Below, piece by piece: positions 33,886 to 44,231 of a stretch of 64,000 nucleotides of DNA. A program made the translations under genes and the position numbers. Within the stretch, counting starts at the first letter, position 1. The number at the start of each line of letters is the position of its first letter. The notes under the pieces were generated by a model that saw only the letters and a program-made list of their open reading frames with translations, ran no database searches and had not been told where the DNA came from. Source of the DNA: Fistulifera solaris (Eukaryota; Bacillariophyta; Bacillariophyceae; Naviculales; Stauroneidaceae); contig AP026135.1 of assembly GCA_030295235.1 (NCBI GenBank), positions 124,001-188,000 of the forward strand, in the 5' to 3' direction.

Positions 33886-34470
33886 CCCAAATGTATACAG
33901 ATCGTCACCTCCTTCTTCCGTCAAGGCAAGATCGTGTCGTAGAAGTGGCGCAATGAGCGCCACGTTATTGTCTCGTTCCGTCGAATGCAGTCTTTCGGTG
34001 AAGCGCGAGTGATTCCTATCCGGTCACTCGGCGATCGATCAGATGAGAAATACAAATTGCACTGGCAAGGGTCAATGCGCATGAACCTTTAACAAAATAC
34101 TACGTAATGGCAACGAATAAGGCGCATCCGGTGCGATCCTAACTGTTGTTTCAGGTTAGGCTGCACTATGTCATTTTAAACACGATAAGACATCAAGCTA
34201 TCGGGTCCGAGTCGATGGCTTGCTCCGTAGGGTTACCAGTTACCACACTCTAGGTAAAAACAAACCCCCTCTTGACCTATAATATACAACCTCTGACCTA
34301 TGAGCACACTGAACTATCATCCAGTTCGCTATCTTAGTAGTCAGGGGGTCTAGAGGTATTAGTCGAGTGTTGACTTCGTTTTCTTTGCGTTTTTTCGATA
34401 ATGTACGATTTGAGGATCATTTCGTGCCCGTATTTTCTATTCAGCAAGCGCAAGTATCATAGGTTTGCAT
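33886..34470. other. Intergenic upstream of alpha/beta hydrolase
   Basis: Apart from a possible N-terminal coding extension up to about 34015, nothing is recognised. It includes an ACTACGTAATG element near 34100. Confidence 0.4.
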
Positions 34471-35508
34471 CTATCGACTACCCGTCCCATACTTTTCGTC
34501 GTCCCCGGGCATTCCAAATTTAGATCCGTCCAAAACTTCCATTGTTCCCAACAATCCGCTCCATTGTGGCTGACCGGTCGCCCGTCTTAGAATTTTTCCA
34601 TTCTTCTTGATAATCAGAGTAATCCCTTTCTCACATACATCGAAACCTTGTCCGATGGCTGTCCTTATTTCTGGTTCCAGTACTTCAGCCCACGCCATGG
34701 GACCTCTCGGAAATCCAACAACTTCATTGGCTCTGTTAACATCAAAGTTTCTATCTCTTTCTCCCTGTGGAGTTGTTTCTTTCCAACAAGAACTCGTATC
34801 ACCAACCCGCACCAAATCTGCTCGAGCCTCTTGCAACAAAACTGGTACAAGAAGTATATCGGCGGCCTGTATGGCCTCGGGAAGAGTGTTCTTGTCGACC
34901 AATTGATCCGCGTTCAGCGATCGACATAATTCGGCAATGTATTCCTTGCCACCCGCCGCAATAAGAACGCGTGAACTTCGTCGGTAGTCCGACAAAGTCG
35001 CAATATCACTTTCATCAGACGCTCGCTGTACGACCAGCTTGGCCAAAGCCCCACCTTGCTTGATCCGAGCTAAATTCGATTCACCCGCTCTCCAGTCGCG
35101 GTACGTAATCGCCGCACAGGCAGCGACGGCAATCACATTAATGGCAATGGATTGAACCGCTTCTTCCATGGGAGGCGCGTCAGAATAGCCAGCGTAAGCT
35201 TTCACTCCCGTTAGTAAAGAAAAATAGAACGCCACCAACGCCGACAATGTGCTACTGCCAAAGAAAAACAAACGCACCGTACGAAAGGGAGATTCCACTT
35301 CTTCCCGGAGACGCTGTTTCGCAGTGTATCCACCAAATGTCTCTTCCAAATTATTTCGTTCCTCTTTCAGACTCAGGCTGCTGCCACGTGCTACCGCCAT
35401 CGGTTGCAACAAATTCGTGCGACGAGGAACAAAAGCTTTCCCTGTGGCTACATAGCACGCCGCTACTGTCAGCCCGAGCAGTCCTTTATGAATATTGCAC
35501 ACGTTCAT
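34471..35508 (-). CDS. LPA1-like PSII assembly factor (DUF3493), plastid
   Basis: 345 residues, single exon. The N-terminus is a signal peptide ending GKAF/VPRR, the ASAFAP plastid motif. Residues about 70-150 hold the LPA1/Rep27-type domain: ESPFRTVRLFFFGSSTLSAL, VAFYFSLLTGVKAY, PPMEEAVQSIAINVIAVAAC and ITYRDWRAGESNLARI, i.e. two membrane helices with a short loop. LPA1 and Rep27 assist D1 synthesis and PSII assembly. The C-terminal half is soluble, and GKEYIAELCRSLNADQLVDK, then QPQWSGLLGTMEVLDG are lineage features I do not recognise. With Psb27 and the RseP-like protease it is one of several plastid-biogenesis genes in the window. Function assigned by domain only. Confidence 0.85.
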   Translation of the reverse strand: MNVCNIHKGLLGLTVAACYVATGKAFVPRRTNLLQPMAVARGSSLSLKEERNNLEETFGGYTAKQRLREEVESPFRTVRLFFFGSSTLSALVAFYFSLLTGVKAYAGYSDAPPMEEAVQSIAINVIAVAACAAITYRDWRAGESNLARIKQGGALAKLVVQRASDESDIATLSDYRRSSRVLIAAGGKEYIAELCRSLNADQLVDKNTLPEAIQAADILLVPVLLQEARADLVRVGDTSSCWKETTPQGERDRNFDVNRANEVVGFPRGPMAWAEVLEPEIRTAIGQGFDVCEKGITLIIKKNGKILRRATGQPQWSGLLGTMEVLDGSKFGMPGDDEKYGTGSR

Positions 35509-36145
35509 CTTCTAGGCTCTTACAGTACAGGGAAAAGGAAAGCCAAGTTTGCATCGCTCTATATCGTTATTATGTTATTAATATGCGTTGGCGTTATTTT
35601 GTGTCATCACTCCGTCATTCCATCGATTATAGATTGACGTCACACACCGTAGTCATGACTCAAGACCAAAATCAGTCTTGATAAAAGGTGACCTGCAGTT
35701 CGTAATCTTAGTGAACCAATTTAGGAGGAGGAAAGGTGTGTCTTTTTATGATTTTAAAATGATAAAAATAATAGGCGAATGCTTTAATTAAACCCGGAGT
35801 AAGAGCATTGATTGAATACAAAGGACTCAATGCAGGACCAGCAACTCTCACGAAATCATCTTGTCTTAGCGATGGTGCTCCAGTGTCCAGTGCCGGGGTT
35901 GACAAGCGAACGACCGGGTGAACTTTACGAGCAAAAGGAACGTCTTGGGGGTTCTAATGTGCAAGAGAACGGTCTGCAAGCAACTTTGATGTTGACGATT
36001 GACACGTGAATTGAAACTCTGAGTGAGATTATTGTTATGGAATTGGGCATTTCTTCCACTTGAAACAAAACGCTCTGAATAATGCAAGAATGGCAAAGTG
36101 CGGAGAAGTCAATAACTCATTTTTATACGCCGAACTGGAGCTACT
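35509..36145. other. Intergenic between MYND gene 3' end and LPA1-like promoter
   Basis: No coding signal is convincing; AT-rich with short frames only. Confidence 0.45.
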
Positions 36146-37558
36146 TTAAGAACATACTTCTTGATGCCTTTGCCAATCTAATCGTTGACAGTCAACTGAG
36201 CAATACGTGGCTTTTCGGCACCGAGAACACTTCTTCATCCTCGTATACGGGAATTTCTTTTGACATGTATCGCATTGCACTTTCTTAACCTTCTTCTCCC
36301 TTCGTTCTTCTCTATCAGCCTGTCGCTGGAGACAAAGCTCTCGATGTCCTTCTTTTGCGGCCTCCAAGCATGTTTTGCTGCAATAGTATTCTCCATTGCA
36401 TTCTCTACATTTTACCACTAATCGTACCATTTCGCCTGTTTCTGGATCCGGTGACCCATGAATCCTTCCGCAACCATTACCGCAGGGCTTACCCATACGT
36501 TCTTTAAGCCTTGGTTCCGCATGTGATTGACTGTTGGCTGCCTCCGTAGGATCAGCATGCATACTTCTCGACAGGACTACGCGGTAATCATTCTGCAACG
36601 CCTCCCAAGCACCCGAGTGCTCCCACAGATTATACAATGTCCACGCATCCAGAATGTCATCTACGTGGGGGTGTGTTTCCGGTCGTGGTGGTCCATCTTC
36701 CAAAAACGACGCTGATCCAGCCTCGGAAAGGACATCACTGGCTGGGAGTGTGAAGCACAATTTAGATTTGGTATCTGCGCAGTCTTCTTTGCTTGTTTCG
36801 CCCTTCCCACCAGCGGAGCCGCCCGGCTTTATTGTTAAGGTTAGTCCTTCCAACAAATCTTCCATACAATCTAAACATGTTAAGCGACAAATCGTCCGCG
36901 TCCCCAAAGTCATTTGCGACCCTTGCATTACTGTAATTTGCAGCAGAGGATAAAACACCATCCAGTATTCGTGGTCTTTCCGATCACCAACCCTTGGTAT
37001 GGGACCCTTGTTACCACATACTGGACAAAGAAGCAAAGACGCGACGTCCGGCCAGTCAAAATTGCCATTGGGGGCTATTTCCATTTCGTCTGCTTGCTCT
37101 TTCGTCCGCATCATGACGAGAAAGTCTTGGTAGTTTTCGGGAGTGAAAACGCAGCGGCCCCCCACCGTCATAGTCACAGGCATTGATTTCTGGGGACCGT
37201 CTATGATCGGCTCTAGTTGAAATATGGTTGCTCCTTTGAAGTCTACATCAAATGAAGTCGTGTTGCTATCATCCTTGTCTGCGTTCGGCTGCTGCGGCGA
37301 AAAAGCGGGGTTGTGATTGAGTCCTTTGTCTTGATAAATCAAAACCCTTTGCTCTGGAAGCGCCTTTATTCGCGCATCATAGTCCGCTTCGTCTTGTATT
37401 AATAAAGAGCATTTGGCTTCCAGCATCCCCGGTGTCTCTAAACCGGACCATCGAGTGTTGTTGTTATTGTTAATGTTGTTCATCGTGTCACTATTCGAAA
37501 TTTCTTCGGAGACGATATTGTTTGTTCTGCTGTCCATAATGGAAAGCTCACCGGTCAT
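36146..37558 (-). CDS. Double MYND-type zinc-finger protein
   Basis: 470 residues, single exon, no frame breaks. The N-terminus is polar with Asn and Asp runs. A central CxxC pair (LLCPVCGNKGPIPR ... TCLDCME) suggests an additional zinc site. Two MYND-like fingers follow. The first is divergent (PCGNGCGRIHG ... CRECNGEYYCSKTCLEAAKE, then GHRELC). The second is canonical and ends the protein (CDTCQKKFPYTRMKKCSRCR, then YCSVDCQRLDWQRHQEVC). MYND fingers bind proline-rich peptides and serve as protein-interaction modules in transcription regulators. No SET domain is present, so methyltransferase activity is not expected. The partner is unknown. Confidence 0.85.
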   Translation of the reverse strand: MTGELSIMDSRTNNIVSEEISNSDTMNNINNNNNTRWSGLETPGMLEAKCSLLIQDEADYDARIKALPEQRVLIYQDKGLNHNPAFSPQQPNADKDDSNTTSFDVDFKGATIFQLEPIIDGPQKSMPVTMTVGGRCVFTPENYQDFLVMMRTKEQADEMEIAPNGNFDWPDVASLLLCPVCGNKGPIPRVGDRKDHEYWMVFYPLLQITVMQGSQMTLGTRTICRLTCLDCMEDLLEGLTLTIKPGGSAGGKGETSKEDCADTKSKLCFTLPASDVLSEAGSASFLEDGPPRPETHPHVDDILDAWTLYNLWEHSGAWEALQNDYRVVLSRSMHADPTEAANSQSHAEPRLKERMGKPCGNGCGRIHGSPDPETGEMVRLVVKCRECNGEYYCSKTCLEAAKEGHRELCLQRQADREERREKKVKKVQCDTCQKKFPYTRMKKCSRCRKATYCSVDCQRLDWQRHQEVCS

Positions 37559-38595
37559 TCTCTTCTCTCTCTAAGCGGAAATTGACGGATGAAAAGAATC
37601 CGTCTTTAGTGATTGAAGGCTGTAAACACTCCTCTAAATAAAGACCCCAAATAATACGATGGAGATTCAGGCAGCACACCTCACCGCGTTGGCTAAACAA
37701 TCAGCTGCTCGGGTTCTCGAATAGCCAAAAATATGCCACGTATTAACTTCACGCGCGGGTGTATTTGTTCTTGTCGTCTCTTATGAGTTAATAATTCAAC
37801 AAGCAGATGAATTAGAAAAGAAAGGCTGCCTGTCTCGTACAAACACAGCGATTCATCACGGCGAGCAGCCAGAACAGCGGACGGGCTTTGATGGACAACG
37901 GACGAGGGAAAGGTCTTTCCGGCATACGACCCGCTTTTCGGAGTATGTATAGGGTCGTACTGTACAACTTACAAGCGATAAAGAATAAACAGAATAACCC
38001 ATTTCCCATTTATGCCGGCAACAGTAGCGTTTCCTAACTGGTAACAGGTACCGTATCTGGGTCATTGCTTCCACTCTTCCACTGTTTTGTATGACCTAGT
38101 AAAAAACGTCACTGAGTCGGATGTGCCCCTGGAACGCACCTCTGCTTGGTACATTTCTCTACGGAGGCCTACGTGATTGTACACTTTTCCTTTTCCCGCA
38201 CCTTCTAGCTACGTAGTAGTGGTGTGGTCGAACGGTCGAACCGTGCGTGATACGGTGGGCCCATGTCTTGTGTCTTGTGTCACTTCGGTCATCACAGTTG
38301 CTCGAGCAATTTTCGCCTTCCACATGCCGATGACCATGGGGAGGAGATGCCGAACGCAAAACTTATTCAAAGCGCGACACACGCGACAAAACAAATGACA
38401 GCTGATGCTATTTATTATTATCGTACAATATGCAACGGGTTGGTGTAACGTTGTATCTTCATAAGAAAGTCGTGGCGGCAAGAGACTTGGACTTTAAGGA
38501 AAAAAAGTGCTCCTCTTTCCTTTGACCGTGATATGATCGGAGCGGATACAAACAAATCATAAAAATGAAGGATACATGCACATGCGGCATCGAGT
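37559..38595. other. Intergenic, about 1 kb
   Basis: No supported gene on either strand. It holds a TACGTAGTAG element near 38212 and the putative MYND-gene promoter. The frames present are short and without motifs. Confidence 0.45.
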
Positions 38596-39378
38596 TCATA
38601 GATCACTGGCCGATTTCAACGCAGTGATAACCGGCTGATATTTCTTCCAAGCGTCACAGACGACTGGTTCGCCATGACACGGAGGAACGTGGTCAAACTT
38701 CCAGTCAAGTAAATCCACAATTTCTTTCTTGTCAGGTTTCGAATAGGAATACCACACTGGTCCAATGTTGTATGGCTTGATGAACCCCATCCATTCCAAG
38801 ATCATGCTGCTGAAGAAGCTTGTGTATTCGTCTTCCTTCGAGATGTGCTGAAACGCATCCCCCGTTATCATTACCTTTCCCTCAACACGCTCGAGAATGA
38901 TAGATGCTTCGCGAATTTTTCCGCTCTGAATGACGAGGGCATGGGCGTTGTCAAACGGGAGCTTGCTGTCTTTCGTAAAGCATTTGTCGGCATCAAAATA
39001 CGGTTTGCTCGTTCCATCAAATTCTTCGAAGTAAGGAGCGCCCGCTGGAGCCCAGACAGTCGCGCCATACCTTTCCTTGTAAAAAGGATCATCGATTCCA
39101 TGATATCCTGCCAAGCGAATGATATGTCTAACCTTTCCAAGCTTATCAAGCTCTTCCAACCCTTTCTCTGTGAGACGGATTGAGTTCACAAGGCAAAGTT
39201 CATCGTCTCCATAGCGGATGATTGTCATGTTGCGACTCATAGTCATCTTGATCAGGGGCATGGCAATGGCACAGAAGCATACGGAACCCTTCACGAAATA
39301 GATGTCTTTGAAAACTTCTTTGATCTCTCCATGAGGTAGAGCGGCGGGATGATCTCTCCTACGCTTTGTTTCGATCAT
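38596..39378 (-). CDS. Metallo-beta-lactamase-fold-like protein without the HxHxDH motif
   Basis: 260 residues from the ATG at 39378, single exon. The order of segments fits the MBL superfamily (DUF4336-like): IYFVKGSV, MTIIRYGDDELCLVNSIRLT, LGKVRHIIRLAGYHGIDDPF, ALVIQSGKIREASIILERVE, GKVMITGDAFQHI and a closing HVPPCHGEPVV. The usual metal ligand motif HxHxDH is replaced by RLAGYHGIDDP, so only part of the metal site remains and classical hydrolase activity is doubtful. A short hydrophobic patch (CFCAIAMPLIKM) is not long enough for a clear membrane helix. Function unknown. Confidence 0.6.
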   Translation of the reverse strand: MIETKRRRDHPAALPHGEIKEVFKDIYFVKGSVCFCAIAMPLIKMTMSRNMTIIRYGDDELCLVNSIRLTEKGLEELDKLGKVRHIIRLAGYHGIDDPFYKERYGATVWAPAGAPYFEEFDGTSKPYFDADKCFTKDSKLPFDNAHALVIQSGKIREASIILERVEGKVMITGDAFQHISKEDEYTSFFSSMILEWMGFIKPYNIGPVWYSYSKPDKKEIVDLLDWKFDHVPPCHGEPVVCDAWKKYQPVITALKSASDL

Positions 39379-39865
39379 TATTTGTATGATTTGTTTTGCA
39401 CTCTCTTTGAAACTATGATTGAACGAAAAACGCGAGACAAATTATGAAAAATCCCATCTTTGAGAATACTTTGCGGAGCAAAGTTCGGATTTGGCTTCGG
39501 AATATGAAGCTCTCGTCACTCTTTGCCGTAGTTAAGTCCTGAAAATCAGGAGTTCTCAGTTCACATCATTAAGGGGAATAAACACGAACGAACGAGACTC
39601 AACAAAAGTTCGATTCCCACATTTTCACGCTCTTGCATCTAGTAGCAAGAGAGACGTTACTAGTGCTCAAAGTACAGCAACAATTGAGGGAGGAAAAATT
39701 CTAGCAGCATCGTAATTCGTAAAATGTTGTACGGTTAGGATAGGTCACTTCAGGAATCACTTATGATGAGATCGCGGTACGCGTAATAGGAAAAAAAAAC
39801 GTATTCAAGCCGTTCATAAACTAAAAGACAACGCTTCCTAGAGATAACTTTATATCATCATTCTC
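39379..39865. other. Intergenic upstream of MBL-like gene
   Basis: AT-rich, nothing recognised. A GTTCGATTCC near 39609 resembles a tRNA T-loop but lacks the flanking stems. Confidence 0.45.
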
Positions 39866-42015
39866 TTAGTCAATCTTGATTGAAGCGAAGATCGTCTGAT
39901 TGAACCATAAGGACGTAAGTAGACCAATGCAACCCATCATCATAAACAAGCCAGTCGACACGAGTCCCATGTAACCAAAATAGAGCATGTACGTCGCCAG
40001 CGTGTTCGCTTCGAGCTGCTTGAAGTAAATAATGGAATACATGAATACGTAGATTGCCGTAGATCCCGCGTTGCTAAAGGAGCGCCACCACCAGTGATAG
40101 TCCTCACTGCAAAGCTGGAAATACGTAAAGAGAACTGTAATTTCCGCACAGGTAATGACAAGGATGAAGAAAACCAGCAAAAGAAATCCAAAGACGTAGT
40201 AATAGTAGTCCATCCACACTGACGCAAGAATGTAGTAGAGCTCGACGAAGCAAGATCCAAAGGGAAGAATACCTCCAATACCAAGAGTGAAGGGAAGACC
40301 CATGAACCACGGCTGGTCCGGGATCTGTCGAGGAATGCTGCTGGTGTTGACAGGGAACGCAATCGGATCCTGCTTGTAACCAAAGTAAGCGCCCAAGAAT
40401 ACCAAAGGAGTAGAAATACCGAACCAGAGGACAATCAAAATGAGCATGGTAGTGAAAGGAACGGCATCCGTTGACTTCTCGTGCAGAGCGAGAGCATTCA
40501 TGACAAGAAACAGGGAAAACGCCAGTCCCGGGAAGCCGAGCGCCGTAGCCGTCGTAGCACGCTGCCAGTGCTTTCCTTTGAATGTCTTGTACAGTTTTGC
40601 CGTAACGTAGCCATTGACACCTCCGAGCAAAACAAAGAGGAACAGCTGCACCATGATCAAATGTCCTCGGCGTGCCGGGCTCATGAAACCCAAAGCCGCG
40701 AATACGATCACCAACAACGACATGCACAGCAACTGCGCTCCAGTACCGCAGAACACCGACATGAGCATGGGGTAATTCGGAGGTCGAAAGACATCGGCAT
40801 GCACCAACTTCCAGCCGTATTCTTCCAGCTCCTCGGCGCGCGATTCCTCATCTTGGGCGACCTTGTTGTATCGGTTGATATCGCGATGCAAATTTCTCAC
40901 CAAAATAGCCGCAATCATGGCTGAAAGGACAAAGACGATAATCATACTGTTGGCGATACTCAACCAGTGGACCTTGGCAGGAACGGCGCCGTCCATCGTC
41001 AAATAGACATCCCAGCGAGATGCCCAATGAAGGTCCTTGTTTTCCGTCCATATGACATCATACGTAAAGAGAGCGTGTCCCGAAGCGAGCTGGCCTTCTC
41101 GGCCCGACTCCGTCACCATGTCATATGTCGTGTGCGACTTGGAGTTGCGAGCGCATGAACGGATGGGATTCTTAATTTTAGCAATGGCTGGCAGATAGTG
41201 CTCATCTTCCACATCAACATCCAGAGTCTCTTCAAAGTCATGCTTGATACTGAATGGTTCTACTAGGAACTGAACAACGCGGTATTTTCCCGGATCGCCT
41301 TCGACTTCATGATAAACTACCTCAATGTTGACATGATTGTGAACGTAAGCCTTGTTATTGTCCTGGGCGACGTAACCAATCGGGAAACCTTGCCAGTAGC
41401 GCGTCGTGATGTGCTCGTCGTCCTCGACCTTGCTGGCGGCCGGCAAGTTATCGACGATCCAGTTGTTGTGGTAGTTCAAATGGATCGCCTTGGCTAACTT
41501 GGAGGGAGCGGTACCCTTTGCTCGGCCCGACCCAAATTCGCAATGCAAACCTGTTCGCAATACATGTCGGTCTTCATCTTGAGAAGGTACGGAGAATTCT
41601 CAATCCGGTCGCCCGACAAAAATTCTCCCAAGTTTTCGTTCATGCGCTTAATTCCTTCGGGTGGCTGACAAAGGAAAGACTGTAGTACTCGACCGGATAA
41701 AGAGTCTTTGTCGAAGTGACTTTGTTGACTTTTAATTCAACACTGCAAGGAATATAATAGAAAAGATGAGGAAAAAAGAACTCAAATGCAAGACGACGAG
41801 GACTAAATCGCAGACAAAAGCACACCGCACGAAGCGTGCTTCGCAACGGTCATCCTGTCGTGCTTTTTCTTGTTTACTTACGCGTCTCCTTTTGAGAACG
41901 AGCGGGGACTTGTCCCCGGAATGTAATAAGCATTTGCATAACGGAAATGTAGCGGCAGCAACAATGCAGCTACCGCCGCCCGTATCCAAAGGTTCGCACC
42001 ATCCCCCATGGTCAT
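39866..42015 (-). CDS. TM9SF: Transmembrane 9 superfamily protein (TM9SF/EMP70)
   Basis: Multi-spanning Golgi/endosome protein involved in cargo sorting and adhesion, about 670 residues. Exon 1 (42015-41882) gives a signal peptide and the mature start YYIPGTSPRSFSKGDA; exon 2 (from 41742, 139-bp intron) continues VELKVNKVTSTKTLYPVEYY and SLSFCQPPEGIKRMNENLGE. The lumenal domain includes YVHNHVNIEVVYHE. Nine helices follow, with GFMSPARRGHLIMVQLFLFV, the conserved GGILPFGSCFVELYYILASV and a C-terminal TIFASIKID, which fits the family's KxD/KxE sorting signal. Two single-base deletions are inferred (41668-41672 and near 41525). The ATG at 42015 is the first of two close Met codons. Confidence 0.96.
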
Positions 42016-42743
42016 GGCTTTTATTATGACGGTTGCAAAATGTTCCCACATCTCGCCAGCGCTCTGAGAGAAAAAACCCCACAGCGTTTTCGCACACGGA
42101 GTCCACGGAAGCAACCAAGGATACCGATTTTGTATGGCCAATGTTGTAAATCGAGTCCCGAACGACCAAGTGTGGTACTCATAAACCTCCCCCAGCCTAC
42201 TTTCCACCCTAGATTCAGCCGTAGTTATTAGACACCGCACTCGTCTCACCGCTACTCCCAAAAATTTAGTCTTGTAAAAAGTAGAGCTAGGGGGCTGCTA
42301 ACGACGACAAAAGCGTAATAACAAGAGACTAGATAAGATGCCACCCATCAATTTCCCCTCAGAGACTTTCCTAGCAACTTAACTGCTACTTGGATCAGAT
42401 CTCGGTTACTTTTAAAAAAGATGATTGTTACAGGCGTCGCAAGCCTTCATGTGGCTTGCCTCTGTTTCGTTGGAGGCATAGCAGGTTCAACAGTGCCAAT
42501 CCTTATTCTATTTGCCCTCTCAATACTTCGATGTGTAACACCAACGATTTGAAATGACTGATCGCTTCAACTCTATCCCTACTTCTAACTGACCCTACAG
42601 CTCTAAGAATAGGCCAATCGAAGTCTAGAGAACTTAACATCTTTACTTGTTCGCTCCGCGGTCCCATCAATGATACATATTGAACAAGATAATCGCTCGA
42701 CGACGTGTTACACATCATTCCTGACAGAATCTGCTCTGTCTCT
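42016..42743. other. Intergenic between TM9SF promoter and MBD-like gene 3' end
   Basis: 728 bp with no supported gene; both flanking genes are on the minus strand. Antisense frames into TM9SF exon 1 are shadows. Confidence 0.45.
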
Positions 42744-43823
42744 TCAGTTCTTGAAGGTGGTCCACGCTTTGGCTTCATCGCCGTCACAATCCGCGAGTGC
42801 TTTCATGAAACGCTTCACTTCATTGAGTGATCGAAGCTTTTTCTGGAGAATGGGAGTATACCAATACGCATCCAAAGCGCCCTTCGTTCGTCCACTTTGT
42901 CGTTTAAATTTTTTCTTGGTCCATCCAGCGGGCCATTCGAAGCCGTCTCCCAACGTGTCGTCCGGCACGCCGCTCCATACTTCGGGTGAAGGGTCCTTGG
43001 CAGCTGGTTTGGCGGCAGTTTTTCGGGCTTTGGTCGGCGTCACTTTGGTGGCGTTCGGAGCAGGTTTGGCGGCGGCTGCGGGCTTTGCGGCGATGGGTTC
43101 TGTTGGTTTCGGAGCGGGCATTGATGCAACGGGCTTGGATACAGCCGCGGGCTTGACGTCATCGAGTTTCGGTCGTTTGTCGATTGGTTTCAAAACACTT
43201 TTGGCGGCCAAACGACGTCGGCGTTGTCCGTCGAATGTGTCATCCCGTGGAGTGATTTCCGGCAATATTTCGCCGATTTCGAAAAAATCAGCCGTCGCTG
43301 TACTCGGTTTCGGTGCCTGGGGTTCTTTCGGTTTCAGTTCCTCCACTTCTTTCGGTGCCTCGGGTTCTTTCGGTGCTTCAGGTTGCTTAGGTTCCGTGTT
43401 GAGTTCGGTGTTGGGGTTCCCAAGTGAATTCGTCGGCAGCTCAATCGTCTTTTTCGTAGGATCTCCTTTAATCCATTTGTTGATTTGACTTTGGGTTTTA
43501 TTCGCTACCTCGGCGATTCGAGATTCTCGTAAAATCGATTTGGGCGCAGCGGCAGTTTTGTGAGTGTCAATATCGGTAGTTTCGGCAGCTGGATACTCTC
43601 CGTTCGTCGTGGGCGCCTCCGCGTTAGCCACTGGGGGAGCATCTTTCACAATAGGTATATTAGGATTCGTTGTAGGAGCAGCAGCAGCGACTTCAGTATA
43701 GGCTACTGTTTCCGGGGCAACCGCTGGAGCAGTGGGGATTGCGCCATTGGCGGCGGACGGAGCTTTCGTCTTCGTTTCTGCGGATGATGATGATTCGGCG
43801 GCCGGACCTTGTGGGTTCTCCAT
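42744..43823 (-). CDS. Ala/Pro-rich protein with C-terminal MBD-like domain
   Basis: 359 residues, single exon. About 250 residues are low complexity (Ala, Pro, Lys, Glu; short PKEPEAPKE-type repeats), likely disordered. The C-terminal 80 residues hold a methyl-CpG-binding-domain-like fold: FEWPAGWTKKKFKRQSGRTK, then GALDAYWYTPILQKKLRSLN and EVKRFMKAL. This follows the MBD order: P.GW, (R/K)..GR..G, D.YY.(S/T)P, (K/R)LRS..E. In canonical MBDs the recognition uses Arg and Tyr residues here partly conserved. It may read DNA methylation or simply bind DNA. No nuclear signal beyond Lys-rich stretches. Frame is intact. Confidence 0.7.
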   Translation of the reverse strand: MENPQGPAAESSSSAETKTKAPSAANGAIPTAPAVAPETVAYTEVAAAAPTTNPNIPIVKDAPPVANAEAPTTNGEYPAAETTDIDTHKTAAAPKSILRESRIAEVANKTQSQINKWIKGDPTKKTIELPTNSLGNPNTELNTEPKQPEAPKEPEAPKEVEELKPKEPQAPKPSTATADFFEIGEILPEITPRDDTFDGQRRRRLAAKSVLKPIDKRPKLDDVKPAAVSKPVASMPAPKPTEPIAAKPAAAAKPAPNATKVTPTKARKTAAKPAAKDPSPEVWSGVPDDTLGDGFEWPAGWTKKKFKRQSGRTKGALDAYWYTPILQKKLRSLNEVKRFMKALADCDGDEAKAWTTFKN

Positions 43824-44231
43824 ATTAGATTAAATTACAAAAGTATAGAAAGAAGGTGCAATGTGACGGAAATGACAAAGATGATGGAAGATGGAAGCTT
43901 ACAATTGTTTCTTGGTTTGAACAGCAGTACATAGTACATTGGCAGAGCGTCTGTGGTGGTGCGGCGTGGATCGATCTCGCACGGTTTAATTTTTGGAATA
44001 CTTCCGTTGGGAAATGATGCGACGGACGGAGCTTTAAATAAAATTTAACATAGTTAGCAAAAATAATGTACATCAACAACCCAAGCCAACTAAAGCGACC
44101 TAAAAAAATGCAAACCTGATTACTTATCTACGCGACTCCCTACTCCCATTTCACCACTGATCAAACCATTAAATATCACCAAATCAAATTTAACTGGCAT
44201 ACTCTTGGTTTGAATTCTCGATTCCCTTGAA
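43824..44231. other. Intergenic, MBD-like promoter / P4H 3' end
   Basis: 408 bp, AT-rich, no coding signal beyond the end of the P4H gene. Confidence 0.45.

Noticed and set aside
39600-39660. tRNA-like T-loop (GTTCGATTCC)
   Set aside because: No 5-bp T-stem, no acceptor stem and no A-box upstream.
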